DNA of 44,418 nucleotides from a virus. Positions 21,740 to 30,869 of this stretch are shown here, piece by piece (position 1 is the stretch's first letter; the number at the start of each line of letters is the position of its first letter). The notes under the pieces were generated by a model that was not told where the DNA came from, did no database searches, and saw nothing but the letters and a program-made list of their open reading frames with translations. The position numbers and the translations under genes were made by a program. The stretch spans positions 1-44,418 of the IMG/VR virus record IMGVR_UViG_3300029258_002369. The stretch is one strand, 5' to 3'.

Positions 21740-23212
21740 CTAGCTTCGAAACAGTGCGAGAGGTAAGCGGTATATGTTGCCGCTTTCGGGCTGAGAATCA
21801 TCGGGCTCAACGTTGACCCAAAGATCACGACCATCAAAAACGAGATCCAAATGAGGATCGAGATTGATCGTTCTATCATGGGGAGTAATGAGAAACACCG
21901 AAACAATATCAGGTAATTGTCTCCACTCAGGATTTGCAATAGTTACTTGAGAGAGTCTTGACACGTCAACTTTCAAGAGAGCAAATTGATTACCAGTCCC
22001 CCCGGGGAGATCAACATTGGTCAACATCCAAAGATTGATCCCGTCAAAAGTCATACCCCAGCAAGAGTTGTCGTAATGAGTGATCTCCCCCGAAATATAC
22101 GCGGGGCCCGGTCTGACCGTTTGACCTCTGATTATCCGATCAAGATCAGCCTCAGCGGGTGAGTGTGTCCGCAACAACTCAACTGAGTCCCCGCTCAGGC
22201 TGTAAATTGTGCTAGTAAAAAGTCCCGTGCTACCAAGGGAACAGAGACGAGCTCCCCGCGTTGTCAATGCAAGAGGATAACTCAAACCCCCGCTCCCCAC
22301 CGTTGGGGCCGCAATCTGACAAGAACACAAATAAGAGTTTGTTGTTGTGGTATCGTTCACAACGAAAAAGATGTATTGACCGTCAGAACAAATACCCTCA
22401 ACCGCTTGCATTCCGACCCCGGTTGGAGCGTCCCCCGCTCCCCCAACGGTCAAGGCTCCCGTTGCTTTGCTGACAATTTGTATTGCGGGGGCCCCCGCAG
22501 TCGTGATATTGATCCAGCCTTGAGAGATTGCGAGATTGTTGCTATCAGCATTAATGATCTTTGCCTGTTTGTAGTAAAGCAGTTGAGGTCCATTGCCGGA
22601 ACCTGGCAAGGCAGTCCCGGTTGCTGGCCAACCTGCTTTAATGTTCCACGTCGCTAAGTCCCAAGCCTGAACGCGGTAAACATCAGGAGAGGCGTTGCTA
22701 TCGATGAAAACAACATATAGTGAGATCCCATCGGTACACATTGAGACAATCGACCACAATTCACCTCCCCCGGACGGGAGATTCAACTTGAGATCGGCTG
22801 AGCCCCCCACTTGCAAAAGCGATCGAGGATCCCAAACTTCGATCACCGTTGCCGCGTTGTCAGCAACAAGCAATCGGGGGCTTTTGTTTGCCGTGAAATA
22901 AACGTCAAGTGCTCTATATTCTTTTGCAGATCCCCCGGCAATGAAGTTTGTTACATCGTTGCCGACACCCCATGAGTCAGGCCAAAGACCGGTTGAGATC
23001 GCAAGCTCAGGATCAGCCGAACCCTCAAAAAAGGAATCAACCCGCTCTTGAACAATGCGATCAAGTTTTTCCTCAACCCGGTCTTGTAACCAGTTGAAAA
23101 ACTCATAAGGGACTTGCTCATTATCGACCCAGCCTTGATCTTGTTTCGGGGTTCCGGGTTCGGTTTTGATTCCCCCGTTTGCCCATCTCCTCAGTATTTT
23201 TCTAATTGTCAT
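21740..23212 (-). CDS. Terminal tail fibre or receptor-binding protein candidate
   Basis: 490 residues, not matched to a named family. The N-terminus (RKILRRWANGGIKTEPGTPK, then a helical EEKLDRIVQERVDSFF) looks like a baseplate-attachment and trimerisation segment. The remainder is a series of beta repeats of the type YVVFIDSNASPDVYRVQAWDL and NLWMLTNVD, which suggests a propeller-like or beta-sandwich domain. The place directly after the gpI-like baseplate gene is where tail fibre genes usually lie. Confidence 0.6.
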   Translation of the reverse strand: MTIRKILRRWANGGIKTEPGTPKQDQGWVDNEQVPYEFFNWLQDRVEEKLDRIVQERVDSFFEGSADPELAISTGLWPDSWGVGNDVTNFIAGGSAKEYRALDVYFTANKSPRLLVADNAATVIEVWDPRSLLQVGGSADLKLNLPSGGGELWSIVSMCTDGISLYVVFIDSNASPDVYRVQAWDLATWNIKAGWPATGTALPGSGNGPQLLYYKQAKIINADSNNLAISQGWINITTAGAPAIQIVSKATGALTVGGAGDAPTGVGMQAVEGICSDGQYIFFVVNDTTTTNSYLCSCQIAAPTVGSGGLSYPLALTTRGARLCSLGSTGLFTSTIYSLSGDSVELLRTHSPAEADLDRIIRGQTVRPGPAYISGEITHYDNSCWGMTFDGINLWMLTNVDLPGGTGNQFALLKVDVSRLSQVTIANPEWRQLPDIVSVFLITPHDRTINLDPHLDLVFDGRDLWVNVEPDDSQPESGNIYRLPLALFRS

Positions 23213-23222
23213 TTTGTACCTC

Positions 23223-23819
23223 TTACGGCCAATTGATGATCGTCAGGTTCACTCCCGCTGATACTGGAGCAAGCCTCTCAATGATACGGCGTTGAGCTCC
23301 CGTCAAAGCGCTTGCAAGCTCAACCGTGACTTGTCCAGTTTCGGGGGATCTGATTTCGCTTTCAACTGCGAAAACAAACTTGATGAATTCGTAAATTGCT
23401 GGGATCGTCGATTTCGAATAAGTGGCCTTGACCTTACCGAACAAATACTCACGGTAAATGTCATCAGATGCAAGGTTGTCAGTCGGGAGCCCGTTGAGGC
23501 TTGTCAAAACTCCCCCGTCAAGCGCTGAGAGACTTGAGAGACCTTGATCCGGGTTGTCAGGGTCCCCAACTGCCTTGAGCGTAAATACACCGCTGTCAGG
23601 AACCTCCTCAGCGGGTCTTGAGAAACCTACGATCTCACCAACCTGATCGAGCCAAACACCCTCAGCGGTCTCAAGGGTTCGATATAACAATAGACCCTCA
23701 AGGACTATGTCAGTGTCCTCAAACCTAGCAGCAACCGCGGTCAAGAGCGCTTGCCAATTGGGCCCGTCAGAAAATTGATTGAGAAGTCTCCCGATCGCTT
23801 TTGTTGCTCTTGCTCCCAT
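23223..23819 (-). CDS. DUF2612 baseplate protein (gpI-like)
   Basis: 198 residues. TAEGVWLDQVGEIVGFSRP and YREYLFGKVKATYSKSTIP are the characteristic parts of DUF2612, the functional counterpart of P2 gpI that joins baseplate wedge and fibre. It overlaps the baseplate J gene as TAATG. Confidence 0.85.
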   Translation of the reverse strand: MGARATKAIGRLLNQFSDGPNWQALLTAVAARFEDTDIVLEGLLLYRTLETAEGVWLDQVGEIVGFSRPAEEVPDSGVFTLKAVGDPDNPDQGLSSLSALDGGVLTSLNGLPTDNLASDDIYREYLFGKVKATYSKSTIPAIYEFIKFVFAVESEIRSPETGQVTVELASALTGAQRRIIERLAPVSAGVNLTIINWP

Positions 23820-24973
23820 TATGAAAATACCCGGATATTCGAGAGGGTTATCACCGCTCTCTCATTTGTCTCAATTGGCAAATTAATCTGACCGGTTGGG
23901 GGGTATACTGTATCAAGTCTAAGGTCCGTTACATAATGCCCGGGAACTGAGTTGATCGGAGTATACAAGCGAGTTAATTCAACATCCTCCCCAATTTCGA
24001 AATTCTCATAGTAATCAACGATCGCTTGTTTGATCTGATCGTCCCCGTCCGGGGGGTAATCCCCGTCAGTCGTGAGTGTCACATCAATATAATTTGATAT
24101 GTCATCGGGCCTCTCGAAAATAACGGTGTAAGTCTCACCCGTGATCGGATCAACATAAGAAACAGGAGTGTCACCAAACATCCCGATCCCAGCGCTGAGG
24201 GTTTCGAAAATCGCTTGAGCAATATCGTTGTCAGATCCCCCTAAAACGATCGCCCAAATGTGCTGAGGGGGAACCCCGTCAGAGTCAGTGACCGTCCCTT
24301 TATTGTCTTTTACCTTGACTTGCTCAACCGCGGGGATGTTGAAAATTGCCGTAAAAATCGCGGCAACATTTGCGGTCCCCGTTTGCTCAGCCGCTTTCTG
24401 ACGCCTCAACCTGAGCTCAGTGTCAGTCTCCTCATCTTGACCCTCAGTTGCGTCAACAATATTTGTAACCGATTCCCAACCGTAAACGGGGGTATCGATT
24501 TGAGTTAGTGTCCCAACAACCGCGGAAACAGGACCCGCATTGACCGCGGTTGCTGAGACGTTATTGGTTGCAGATGGGGCAACAACAAGCAAGGTGTCAG
24601 TTTTGAACTGTTCACCGATCGCGGGATCAGAAACAAGAGATCCCGCGGGAATTGTTGTCCCGACTGCATTTGCCGTACATGCGAGGGTGACCGTTGAAAA
24701 CTCCGATTCTTTCCGCTCAATACCGTTGAGCAAAACAAGATCGGATAGAAAAACCCCCGATGACTTTTGAGGATCGTAAGCTGAAACCGCTCCCTCAATA
24801 CTCTCATTAATGTCAGCAACAATCTCGGTCACGATCCGCGCAAACTGACCAAAAGCCGAATCAGGATCAGTCTTGATATTGTCACCAAAAGCGGTTTTGA
24901 GATCAGCAATGAGAGCGTTGAGAATATCGTCATACCGATCGATCGTGTATCCAGTGGGATCAAATGTACTCAT
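23819..24973 (-). CDS. Baseplate J-like wedge protein
   Basis: 384 residues. The N-terminus (TGYTIDRYDDILNALIADLK), the conserved FGQFARIVTEI, a beta domain with AVGTTIPAGSLVSD and the ETDTELRLRRQKA stretch are typical of the baseplate J / Mu gp47 / T4 gp6 family. It forms the baseplate wedge ring with the gp25-like protein encoded just before it. Confidence 0.92.
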   Translation of the reverse strand: MSTFDPTGYTIDRYDDILNALIADLKTAFGDNIKTDPDSAFGQFARIVTEIVADINESIEGAVSAYDPQKSSGVFLSDLVLLNGIERKESEFSTVTLACTANAVGTTIPAGSLVSDPAIGEQFKTDTLLVVAPSATNNVSATAVNAGPVSAVVGTLTQIDTPVYGWESVTNIVDATEGQDEETDTELRLRRQKAAEQTGTANVAAIFTAIFNIPAVEQVKVKDNKGTVTDSDGVPPQHIWAIVLGGSDNDIAQAIFETLSAGIGMFGDTPVSYVDPITGETYTVIFERPDDISNYIDVTLTTDGDYPPDGDDQIKQAIVDYYENFEIGEDVELTRLYTPINSVPGHYVTDLRLDTVYPPTGQINLPIETNERAVITLSNIRVFS

Positions 24974-24983
24974 GAGCTCTCTC

Positions 24984-25340
24984 CTATATCGTCAATGCGG
25001 TTGATATTGGTCCGAAAACAGTATCAGCGGTATAATCGATCTGAGCAGCGTGCTCAACCGGGTCAACGGAAAAGTCAAGCCTCAGCAATCGTCTGAGGTT
25101 TTCAGTGTTGACCAGTATCCTTTGAATTTCGGTTTTCTTTTGCAACGTTGAGCTTGACGTTGACCACATGATCCCAAACCAGTCAACCCCGATCGTGTAA
25201 TCAAAAATCCACTCTCCCAGGATATGCAAGATCCTGATTTTTGCAGACTGGATTACTTCATTACCCTCAGTGACAAGGGCCAAGTCTCCCAGCTCAACAA
25301 CTAGATCCTGATTTTGGTCAAGTAGTAAATCAGTGCTCAT
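24984..25340 (-). CDS. gp25-like baseplate wedge protein
   Basis: 118 residues. LVVELGDLALVTEGNEVIQS and ILGEWIFDYTIGVDWFGIMW match the short lysozyme-fold gp25 / GpW-type wedge family (DUF2634 group). It connects the sheath end with the wedge. It lies between the spike-region gene and baseplate J, the canonical order. Confidence 0.87.
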   Translation of the reverse strand: MSTDLLLDQNQDLVVELGDLALVTEGNEVIQSAKIRILHILGEWIFDYTIGVDWFGIMWSTSSSTLQKKTEIQRILVNTENLRRLLRLDFSVDPVEHAAQIDYTADTVFGPISTALTI

Positions 25341-25341
25341 C

Positions 25342-25785
25342 TCATTGACCCTTTGCCTTTATCTGACCCGCAACCGAAACAATACACTTGAAACTTACGG
25401 GATAATCAACGGGGGGAGACCCGGGGATTTTAGGAGTTGCGCTAATAGTCTCACTGTGATCATCCTCTCTCAGCACTTCGATCCCCTCAGCTTTGTCTTT
25501 TGTTGCCGTTGCAACCATTGCAACATCATAAGGACCGGGATCCGGGATCGTTGCTCCCGCGGTTGGGACTGTAATATTCGTAACGGTGATCTGATCCCCG
25601 TCCCTATGTACAAGTTTCGCCTCAGCTTTGACCTTGATCCCCGTTGGGGGAGAAACAACGATCGTTGCTTGTACCCCCGCGGGAATAACAGGGGGAGGGG
25701 GAGGAACGGGGGGTGACGGTGGGATAGCTGTAGACTGATCAACAACAACGGTCATCCCTTGCGCGGCTATGAGTTTAAGAGCCAT
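25342..25785 (-). CDS. Spike-region protein with Pro-rich linker
   Basis: 147 residues, not firmly recognised. It begins ALKLIAAQGMTVVVDQSTAI, then a proline stretch PPSPPVPPPPPVIPAG, then a beta-rich region with repeated VKAEAKL, HRDGDQITV and VAMVATATK segments. It stands directly after the spike gene and before the gp25-like gene, where a spike tip (PAAR-like) or a hub-associated protein is usual. I see no clear zinc-binding PAAR motif. Confidence 0.6.
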   Translation of the reverse strand: MALKLIAAQGMTVVVDQSTAIPPSPPVPPPPPVIPAGVQATIVVSPPTGIKVKAEAKLVHRDGDQITVTNITVPTAGATIPDPGPYDVAMVATATKDKAEGIEVLREDDHSETISATPKIPGSPPVDYPVSFKCIVSVAGQIKAKGQ

Positions 25786-25787
25786 TG

Positions 25788-26354
25788 TTACACATCAACC
25801 GTGAAATTATTGTTGATGTTTGCTTGTCCCGTTGCAACGTTGAGCTTGACTGACCCAGCCCCGGCCCCGATCTCAACGTCAGAATCTTTGACCCTGACAA
25901 AAACCGTGTTCGCAAGATTCCTGAGCGTCAACGCTGCAGCGTCAACGGGAGGCTTGAGAGCGGTTGTTGTCGGAAGGATCCCGGGGATCGCTATCGCATC
26001 AGACAAGTGATTTTTTCGAACCGATTGAGGATCGGCAATGCCTCCCAAGTTTTGCCAATTGGCGATCGATCTCTCAGCGAAAACTAAAAGAACCGTATGA
26101 CCTGGGAGAATATCGAAAGTGACAAAGAAATTACCTCCCCCCGGGAAAACAACGGGGACATCTTCAATGATCGGTAAAAGCTGGGGGACCGGGTTTCCCT
26201 GCAGCAAAACTTTAAGCGACGGTTGAACCGATACGGTTTGCAACGCGGGATCAAAAGAAACCACTTGCCCGGGCATGGCAAAATGTTTTGTTGAGAAAAG
26301 AGACTCAAAAATCTTGCGAATCCCAACATCAAAATTTTCTTTCGAGTCACTCAT
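25788..26354 (-). CDS. Gp138-type membrane-puncturing spike
   Basis: 188 residues. MPGQVVSFDPALQTVSVQPS followed by PVVFPGGGNFFVTFDILPGH and LLVFAERSIANW is the N-terminal OB domain of the Gp138 spike family. The C-terminal part (VEIGAGAGSVKLNVATGQAN) has the short beta repeats of a triple-stranded needle. It pierces the outer envelope upon sheath contraction. ATGA overlap with the hub gene. Confidence 0.87.
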   Translation of the reverse strand: MSDSKENFDVGIRKIFESLFSTKHFAMPGQVVSFDPALQTVSVQPSLKVLLQGNPVPQLLPIIEDVPVVFPGGGNFFVTFDILPGHTVLLVFAERSIANWQNLGGIADPQSVRKNHLSDAIAIPGILPTTTALKPPVDAAALTLRNLANTVFVRVKDSDVEIGAGAGSVKLNVATGQANINNNFTVDV

Positions 26355-27310
26355 ACTGCAAAAACATCCCCCTCAACTGAGGTCTCATATGTTTGTCCGA
26401 AATTCGATCCCGAATAGCGGACCTTATCCGCGATATAGAGTGTTGTTGCGGTTGGCAACTTGATCTCACCCTTGCGCTTGAGCGTTTCAATTCCTAAAGA
26501 GCTCAAAGGCAAGGGTGAGATCACTTGAAACAACCTTGACGGTTTGATGTCCCCGTTGAGCAAGCTCTTTGCCTGGACTCCCAACCGGATCGGCTTGTTG
26601 AGTGTCTTTGTCTTGTCAACCTTTTTCGGTTGCTGAGCGTCAGATCGCTCAATCAGAATCGGTTGATCAATCAACCCGGTATCTGAGCTCAGGATCGTCA
26701 CAATGGGATCCTTGAGCGGGGGTTGATTGAAATTCACAACCTCAAGGACTTGATTTTGAAACGACCATGACAAATAAAAATCATCAGCAAGTTGATCAAG
26801 TATGTCCTTGACCTTGCCTGAGTATGACTCCCCGCTTGTCAGAATTGCTGACGGGTCAACAAAGTCACTCGTAAACGGTAGCTTGAAAGCAAGCGCAAGA
26901 TCCGTCAGGATCAAACTGACCGGGGTCCCTTTCTTATATGACTTTGAGAAATATGACTCAAGGAATTCTTTGTTACCATCCCCCGCGACGATTTCGGTGA
27001 TCCAATCGGCTTTTATTTTGCGATGACTGACGTTGATCGTTGTCCCCTTGAACAAAAGAGGAACTGAGAGCGGGGGTAAAATCGGGAGATCAAAAGAATT
27101 GTAACCCGCGTAAAACTCGATCGCTTGATGATCCTGACTCAAAAGAGACCGGGTAAGCTCACTGAGATTGTATACCGTGATCTTTGCAAGGTTGGGAGTC
27201 GAATCCCGATTGAGCTCAATATCAAATTCGACATGTAAAGATCGGATAGTGTATCTCAACACCCCAACATACATGACGAGCTCAATATATCTGTTAAATA
27301 GTAAAGGCAC
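26351..27310 (-). CDS. Baseplate hub protein (gp27/gpD-like)
   Basis: 319 residues from a GTG start at 27310, with GAGGA 5 bases upstream and a 17-base overlap with the preceding gene. Typical features are FDIELNRDSTPNLAKITVYN near residue 28, a beta-rich first domain and DQLADDFYLSWSFQNQVLEV in the second. It joins tube and spike and forms the central hub trimer, between the plug and spike genes. Confidence 0.82.
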   Translation of the reverse strand: MPLLFNRYIELVMYVGVLRYTIRSLHVEFDIELNRDSTPNLAKITVYNLSELTRSLLSQDHQAIEFYAGYNSFDLPILPPLSVPLLFKGTTINVSHRKIKADWITEIVAGDGNKEFLESYFSKSYKKGTPVSLILTDLALAFKLPFTSDFVDPSAILTSGESYSGKVKDILDQLADDFYLSWSFQNQVLEVVNFNQPPLKDPIVTILSSDTGLIDQPILIERSDAQQPKKVDKTKTLNKPIRLGVQAKSLLNGDIKPSRLFQVISPLPLSSLGIETLKRKGEIKLPTATTLYIADKVRYSGSNFGQTYETSVEGDVFAV

Positions 27311-27623
27311 TCATTTCCTCTTTGGTTACATAAATGAGGATATACCGATCTCCTATGAGATCATAATCGGGATCCTGAGCCTTTTCCTCAGTATCGAGAA
27401 TATAAAGGCCTCCCAGCTCCAACACAGCATGAGGCTTGAGCAGATTGATTCCCCCAACCAATTTGAGGCCCTTGAGGTCAAGGTCAAACGTGACCCCAAA
27501 AATATCCATGTACCACGCCTGATCAATGAGATTCCATCGGATGGAAAGCTCAACCGTTTGATCCTCAATATCAATCTGAAATGAGTAATCGGGCTCAGGG
27601 GTCAATGGTATTGTAAACGGCAT
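27294..27623 (-). CDS. Baseplate plug protein
   Basis: 109 residues. YSFQIDIEDQTVELSIRWNL, then WYMDIFG and YILIYVTKEEM match the small plug family known from cyanophage Pam3-like baseplates (DUF6983 type). It probably closes or shapes the tube-hub interface. The gene lies between the Dit-like and hub genes. Confidence 0.75.
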   Translation of the reverse strand: MPFTIPLTPEPDYSFQIDIEDQTVELSIRWNLIDQAWYMDIFGVTFDLDLKGLKLVGGINLLKPHAVLELGGLYILDTEEKAQDPDYDLIGDRYILIYVTKEEMSAFTI

Positions 27624-27626
27624 ATG

Positions 27627-28283
27627 TCACCCGAAAAGGTCGTTTAGCGTTGAAGAGTTTTTCTCAGTTGTTTCCGTTTTCCCTTGCGGCCCTTTCTTGC
27701 TTTTGGGTGCGGTCTTTTTCGCGGCCTCAGTGTTTTCCGGTTTCTCTTGCTCTTTGATCTTTTTCGGGATCTGCGAGGGATCAACAACGTTGATCTCACT
27801 AGCAACGGTTCGGATCTCCCTCAATTCGATCGTGAAAAATAGAGCGTTTGCCGTGTCCTTTGTTTGGTTGGGCCTGACGCTTGTGATCATCATTGACGAG
27901 TAAACATTGAGAGGCGTAAACACATCAACAATATCGTTCTTGTCAGCAAGATCGAGCAATGCTGAGTATTTGTCTTGCCAACTCAGAGGAGGAAAACCCC
28001 CCGCCAAAACTCCTGAGGCAACGGCCCCAGCGATTGCCTGAGGACTAAGAGCAATATCAGTGAGGATACACTCAAGGATCAAGCTCGCTGGTCTCTCAAC
28101 GCGGTTATCAGTGACATCAAGACCGGCCTCAACCGGGTGCTCAGTAATATCATAGTCATAAACGGGAGTTTCAGACACAAGGACATCGACGATTATGTCA
28201 CCAACGATGACCGGTACAAAACCGAAAAACCTTGCAAGGGCAACCGGGTCCTTTATCAGATTAATTGCTTGAGCAAATCCCAT
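27627..28283 (-). CDS. Dit-like / tail tip baseplate protein
   Basis: 218 residues. VDVLVSETPVYDYDITEHPV, then DNRVERPASLILECILTD and NALFFTIELREIR match the N-terminal domain of Dit-like phage tail proteins of contractile phages. The C-terminus is a long Lys/Glu/Thr-rich disordered tail (about 165-205). It starts within the TAATG overlap with the tape measure stop. Confidence 0.75.
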   Translation of the reverse strand: MGFAQAINLIKDPVALARFFGFVPVIVGDIIVDVLVSETPVYDYDITEHPVEAGLDVTDNRVERPASLILECILTDIALSPQAIAGAVASGVLAGGFPPLSWQDKYSALLDLADKNDIVDVFTPLNVYSSMMITSVRPNQTKDTANALFFTIELREIRTVASEINVVDPSQIPKKIKEQEKPENTEAAKKTAPKSKKGPQGKTETTEKNSSTLNDLFG

Positions 28284-30223
28284 TAGTAAATCACCCCTGA
28301 CTCATTGTTCTTGACCGCGTTTGCAACTGACTTGCCCATTTCATCAGCGATCCGCTTTGCAAGATCCTGAGAATTCTCACCCGGGAGTTGAGTGATATTG
28401 AATTGATTATTAACATCCGTCCGGGGATTGTTTGTTGTTGCCGCGTTATTAAATACGCTGGGAGAGGGGCCAACCCCAACCGGGGCAAGTGCTAATCCAG
28501 CATCAAAAACAGAGGACCCGAAACCGCCTTGACCCCCCGGGGATCCCGCGGGAGAGTCATCAGCAAAAAAGCCCCCAATGACTGGGAGGTCCTTGAGGAC
28601 TCCTTTGATCCCCTCTTTGGCAGTTCTGAAAAGACTAAACAACTTGTCAGGCAAAGTCCCCAGGAAATTGAACACCCCAACAACGAAATTTTTTATCGAC
28701 TCAACGGCAACAATAATCGTGTCTGTGAGACCCGGGATATATTCATCTAGCATCAAAAAGAATTTCGCTGCTAACTCAGCAAGAAACTCAAAAAGAGCAA
28801 TCACGGGAGCATATACAAAGGAGACCGTTTCAATGATCCCCGTGATAATCCCCGCAATGAATGTCTTGAGATTCTCCCAGATCAATTGAACCTTTTCAGA
28901 AAAGCTCAACGTATCGTCGGTGATCACATTGTAGAAAATTTGAAACGTTTCTTTTAGGAAATCGAGAGCCGCGGGAATATCCTCAGTGAAGAAAGAAACA
29001 AAGCGCTCAAAGACCTTGAGCATCGCTAGATCAAACTCCTCTTTTGAGAGGCCAAAGAGAGCAGCGATCAACGGTGTTATGTTGTCGTGTATGAAAGCTG
29101 AGATCGTGTCTCCCCACTTGCCCAGAAGAGAATCGCCCCCTTGAAAGAACACAACAAGATCCTCAATTGCAAGCGCAAGGATAACAAGCAACCCAGTCAA
29201 GATTCCCGCGGGGGTCACAAGGCCTAAAAGAGCCTTTTTCATTCCCGCGAAAGTTGCGAGCTTTTGCATTTTGATGATCAGCGAGAGAGCCTTGATGAAT
29301 TTCGCAAATTTCACGGCCCCGATCGCAATCGCAAGCAACTTGAAAGTATTTTTCAGACCTCCCAACTTTTCGACAATTGGAGCAAGAATATCAAAGACAT
29401 TTCTCAAGACTGACAAAAGAAATTTGAGCACCGAGACAAACGTGTCAACCCATTGCTTGACCCTGACTTGTATGAGCTCTTTGTTTTCAGTTACAAAGTC
29501 AATAAACTCATCAACAAGCGGGGCAATTGCCTCCCCAACCAAACCGGAAAAAAGTTGAGTAAGAGACTTGACAACGATCATGAGCTGACCCCAGATCATA
29601 TTGAATCGCTCAGCCCCCTCCCGTCCCTCCTCAGTGAGTAAGTTGATTTCCTTGTAACGCTTGACGATTTCCTCAAGCGTTGTCCCCTGGGACCTCAGGA
29701 AACCTAGGATCTTGTTGGCCTCCCCTGACATCAACATGTCAACCGCGGCAACGGCCTTTTGTTGATCCTCTAACTTGAGAGCAGCGTCAATAATCTCTTG
29801 AAACTGTTTCTCAGGCTCAAGATTTTTCAGGGTCTCAAATTCAAGGTTGAGGATCTTGAGAGACTCCTCAACCGCGGTCATTTCCCCCAGCCCAGCCATT
29901 TCACCGAATTTGTTATTCATCTCCTCAACGAGATCAACAACGTTTTCAGCGTTGAGGCCTAGGTTGCCAACAACACCCCCAAGTGCGTCAAGAGCCTCAG
30001 CCGAAAGGCCAACCGATTTGGCAAGGTTGCCCATTTCAGCGGTTTCTTTGTTGGTCTGAACAACAAGAGCACTAATCGCCGCGGTCCCTGCAGCAATGAG
30101 ACCGGTGACCCACTTGAGAGTATTTCCTAGGTCATCAACGGTCTCATTGAATTCCTCAACCTCAGTTGAGTCAACCTCCCAACCCAGTAAAGCAACAAAC
30201 TCCTCAATTACAGTCCGGGCCAT
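28283..30223 (-). CDS. Tape measure protein
   Basis: 646 residues, largest late protein. The N-terminus (VDDLGNTLKWVTGLIAAGTA, then AEMGNLAKSVGLSAEALDAL) is helical with tape measure-like Gly-Leu turns. Several hydrophobic segments follow (about 295-320, 335-360 and 460-500). The C-terminal 90 residues are Gly/Ser/Asn-rich. The order chaperone, tape measure, Dit-like is standard. At about 1.5 angstrom per residue a tail near 100 nm would follow. No peptidase or lysozyme domain is visible. Confidence 0.88.
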   Translation of the reverse strand: MARTVIEEFVALLGWEVDSTEVEEFNETVDDLGNTLKWVTGLIAAGTAAISALVVQTNKETAEMGNLAKSVGLSAEALDALGGVVGNLGLNAENVVDLVEEMNNKFGEMAGLGEMTAVEESLKILNLEFETLKNLEPEKQFQEIIDAALKLEDQQKAVAAVDMLMSGEANKILGFLRSQGTTLEEIVKRYKEINLLTEEGREGAERFNMIWGQLMIVVKSLTQLFSGLVGEAIAPLVDEFIDFVTENKELIQVRVKQWVDTFVSVLKFLLSVLRNVFDILAPIVEKLGGLKNTFKLLAIAIGAVKFAKFIKALSLIIKMQKLATFAGMKKALLGLVTPAGILTGLLVILALAIEDLVVFFQGGDSLLGKWGDTISAFIHDNITPLIAALFGLSKEEFDLAMLKVFERFVSFFTEDIPAALDFLKETFQIFYNVITDDTLSFSEKVQLIWENLKTFIAGIITGIIETVSFVYAPVIALFEFLAELAAKFFLMLDEYIPGLTDTIIVAVESIKNFVVGVFNFLGTLPDKLFSLFRTAKEGIKGVLKDLPVIGGFFADDSPAGSPGGQGGFGSSVFDAGLALAPVGVGPSPSVFNNAATTNNPRTDVNNQFNITQLPGENSQDLAKRIADEMGKSVANAVKNNESGVIY

Positions 30224-30409
30224 TTACTGATCATCCTTCCAACGTCGATCGATCTCATTCTGCAAAAACATGAATTCTTGACGGTCTAAAAAATCAATGT
30301 TTGTCCAGCGATCAACCTCCTCAGGATCCACGTTATACCATCTCGCAACCTGCAACGTTTCGAGCGTTTCGTTTCCCAGGCTATGAGCGATGTCAGCTAA
30401 ACTGACTCG
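30224..30409 (-). CDS. Tail assembly chaperone, -1 frame extension (not a start-codon ORF)
   Basis: In the -1 frame relative to the gene at 30397-30858, 61 codons are open up to TAA 30226-30224, directly before the tape measure ATG at 30223. They read VSLADIAHSLGNETLETLQ and later VARWYNVDPEEVDRW and DFLDRQEFMFL. There is no upstream start codon with a ribosome site. The frame is open well upstream, so a -1 ribosomal shift near the end of the first gene would fuse the two, as in the lambda G-GT system. The exact slippery site is not evident. Confidence 0.6.
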   Translation of the reverse strand, partial: RVSLADIAHSLGNETLETLQVARWYNVDPEEVDRWTNIDFLDRQEFMFLQNEIDRRWKDDQ

Positions 30410-30858
30410 CTTTCCTTGTCCGGGATCAGATCCCCCGCGATAGCGCCGATCCGATCCCGGACTTTCGAAAAAACCTTTGGGAAATTTTCCTTTACCCCGT
30501 GGAAAATGACTAAATAGAGCTCATCAGGGTTTTCCGCGAAGTGATCACACTCGTCAAGATCCTCAATGGTGATCGTTTCATCCTCAGTTTTTATGATCGC
30601 ATACCTGAGCAACATTGCCGCGAGACCCCAAACGGTCTCAAAGTCAATCTCACTCAAGGCCTTGAGGATCCCCGCTTGTTGATCAACCTGATTCGGGGCC
30701 CCCGCGGTTGCCTTTGAGAAACCTTTGAGGAGAGTTTGTAGAAAAGAGTGGGCCACAAAGGCCGCGTCTTTTCTCTTGAGCGGTTGTAAGTTGTATTCTC
30801 TTTTCTCACCGCTCAGGTTAGTCAAAGAGAAATTGATGTTATGCGGGCCCTTTTTCAT
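30397..30858 (-). CDS. Tail assembly chaperone, first-frame product
   Basis: 153 residues: HNINFSLTNLSGEKREYNLQ, a helical middle (FVAHSFLQTLLKGFSKATAG) and DECDHFAENPDELYLVIFHG. Size, fold type and place between the tube and tape measure genes fit a gpG-like chaperone that keeps the tape measure soluble during tube assembly. The frame extends toward the -1 frame module at 30224-30409. Confidence 0.75.
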   Translation of the reverse strand: MKKGPHNINFSLTNLSGEKREYNLQPLKRKDAAFVAHSFLQTLLKGFSKATAGAPNQVDQQAGILKALSEIDFETVWGLAAMLLRYAIIKTEDETITIEDLDECDHFAENPDELYLVIFHGVKENFPKVFSKVRDRIGAIAGDLIPDKESESV

Positions 30859-30869
30859 TTGAAATCCTC

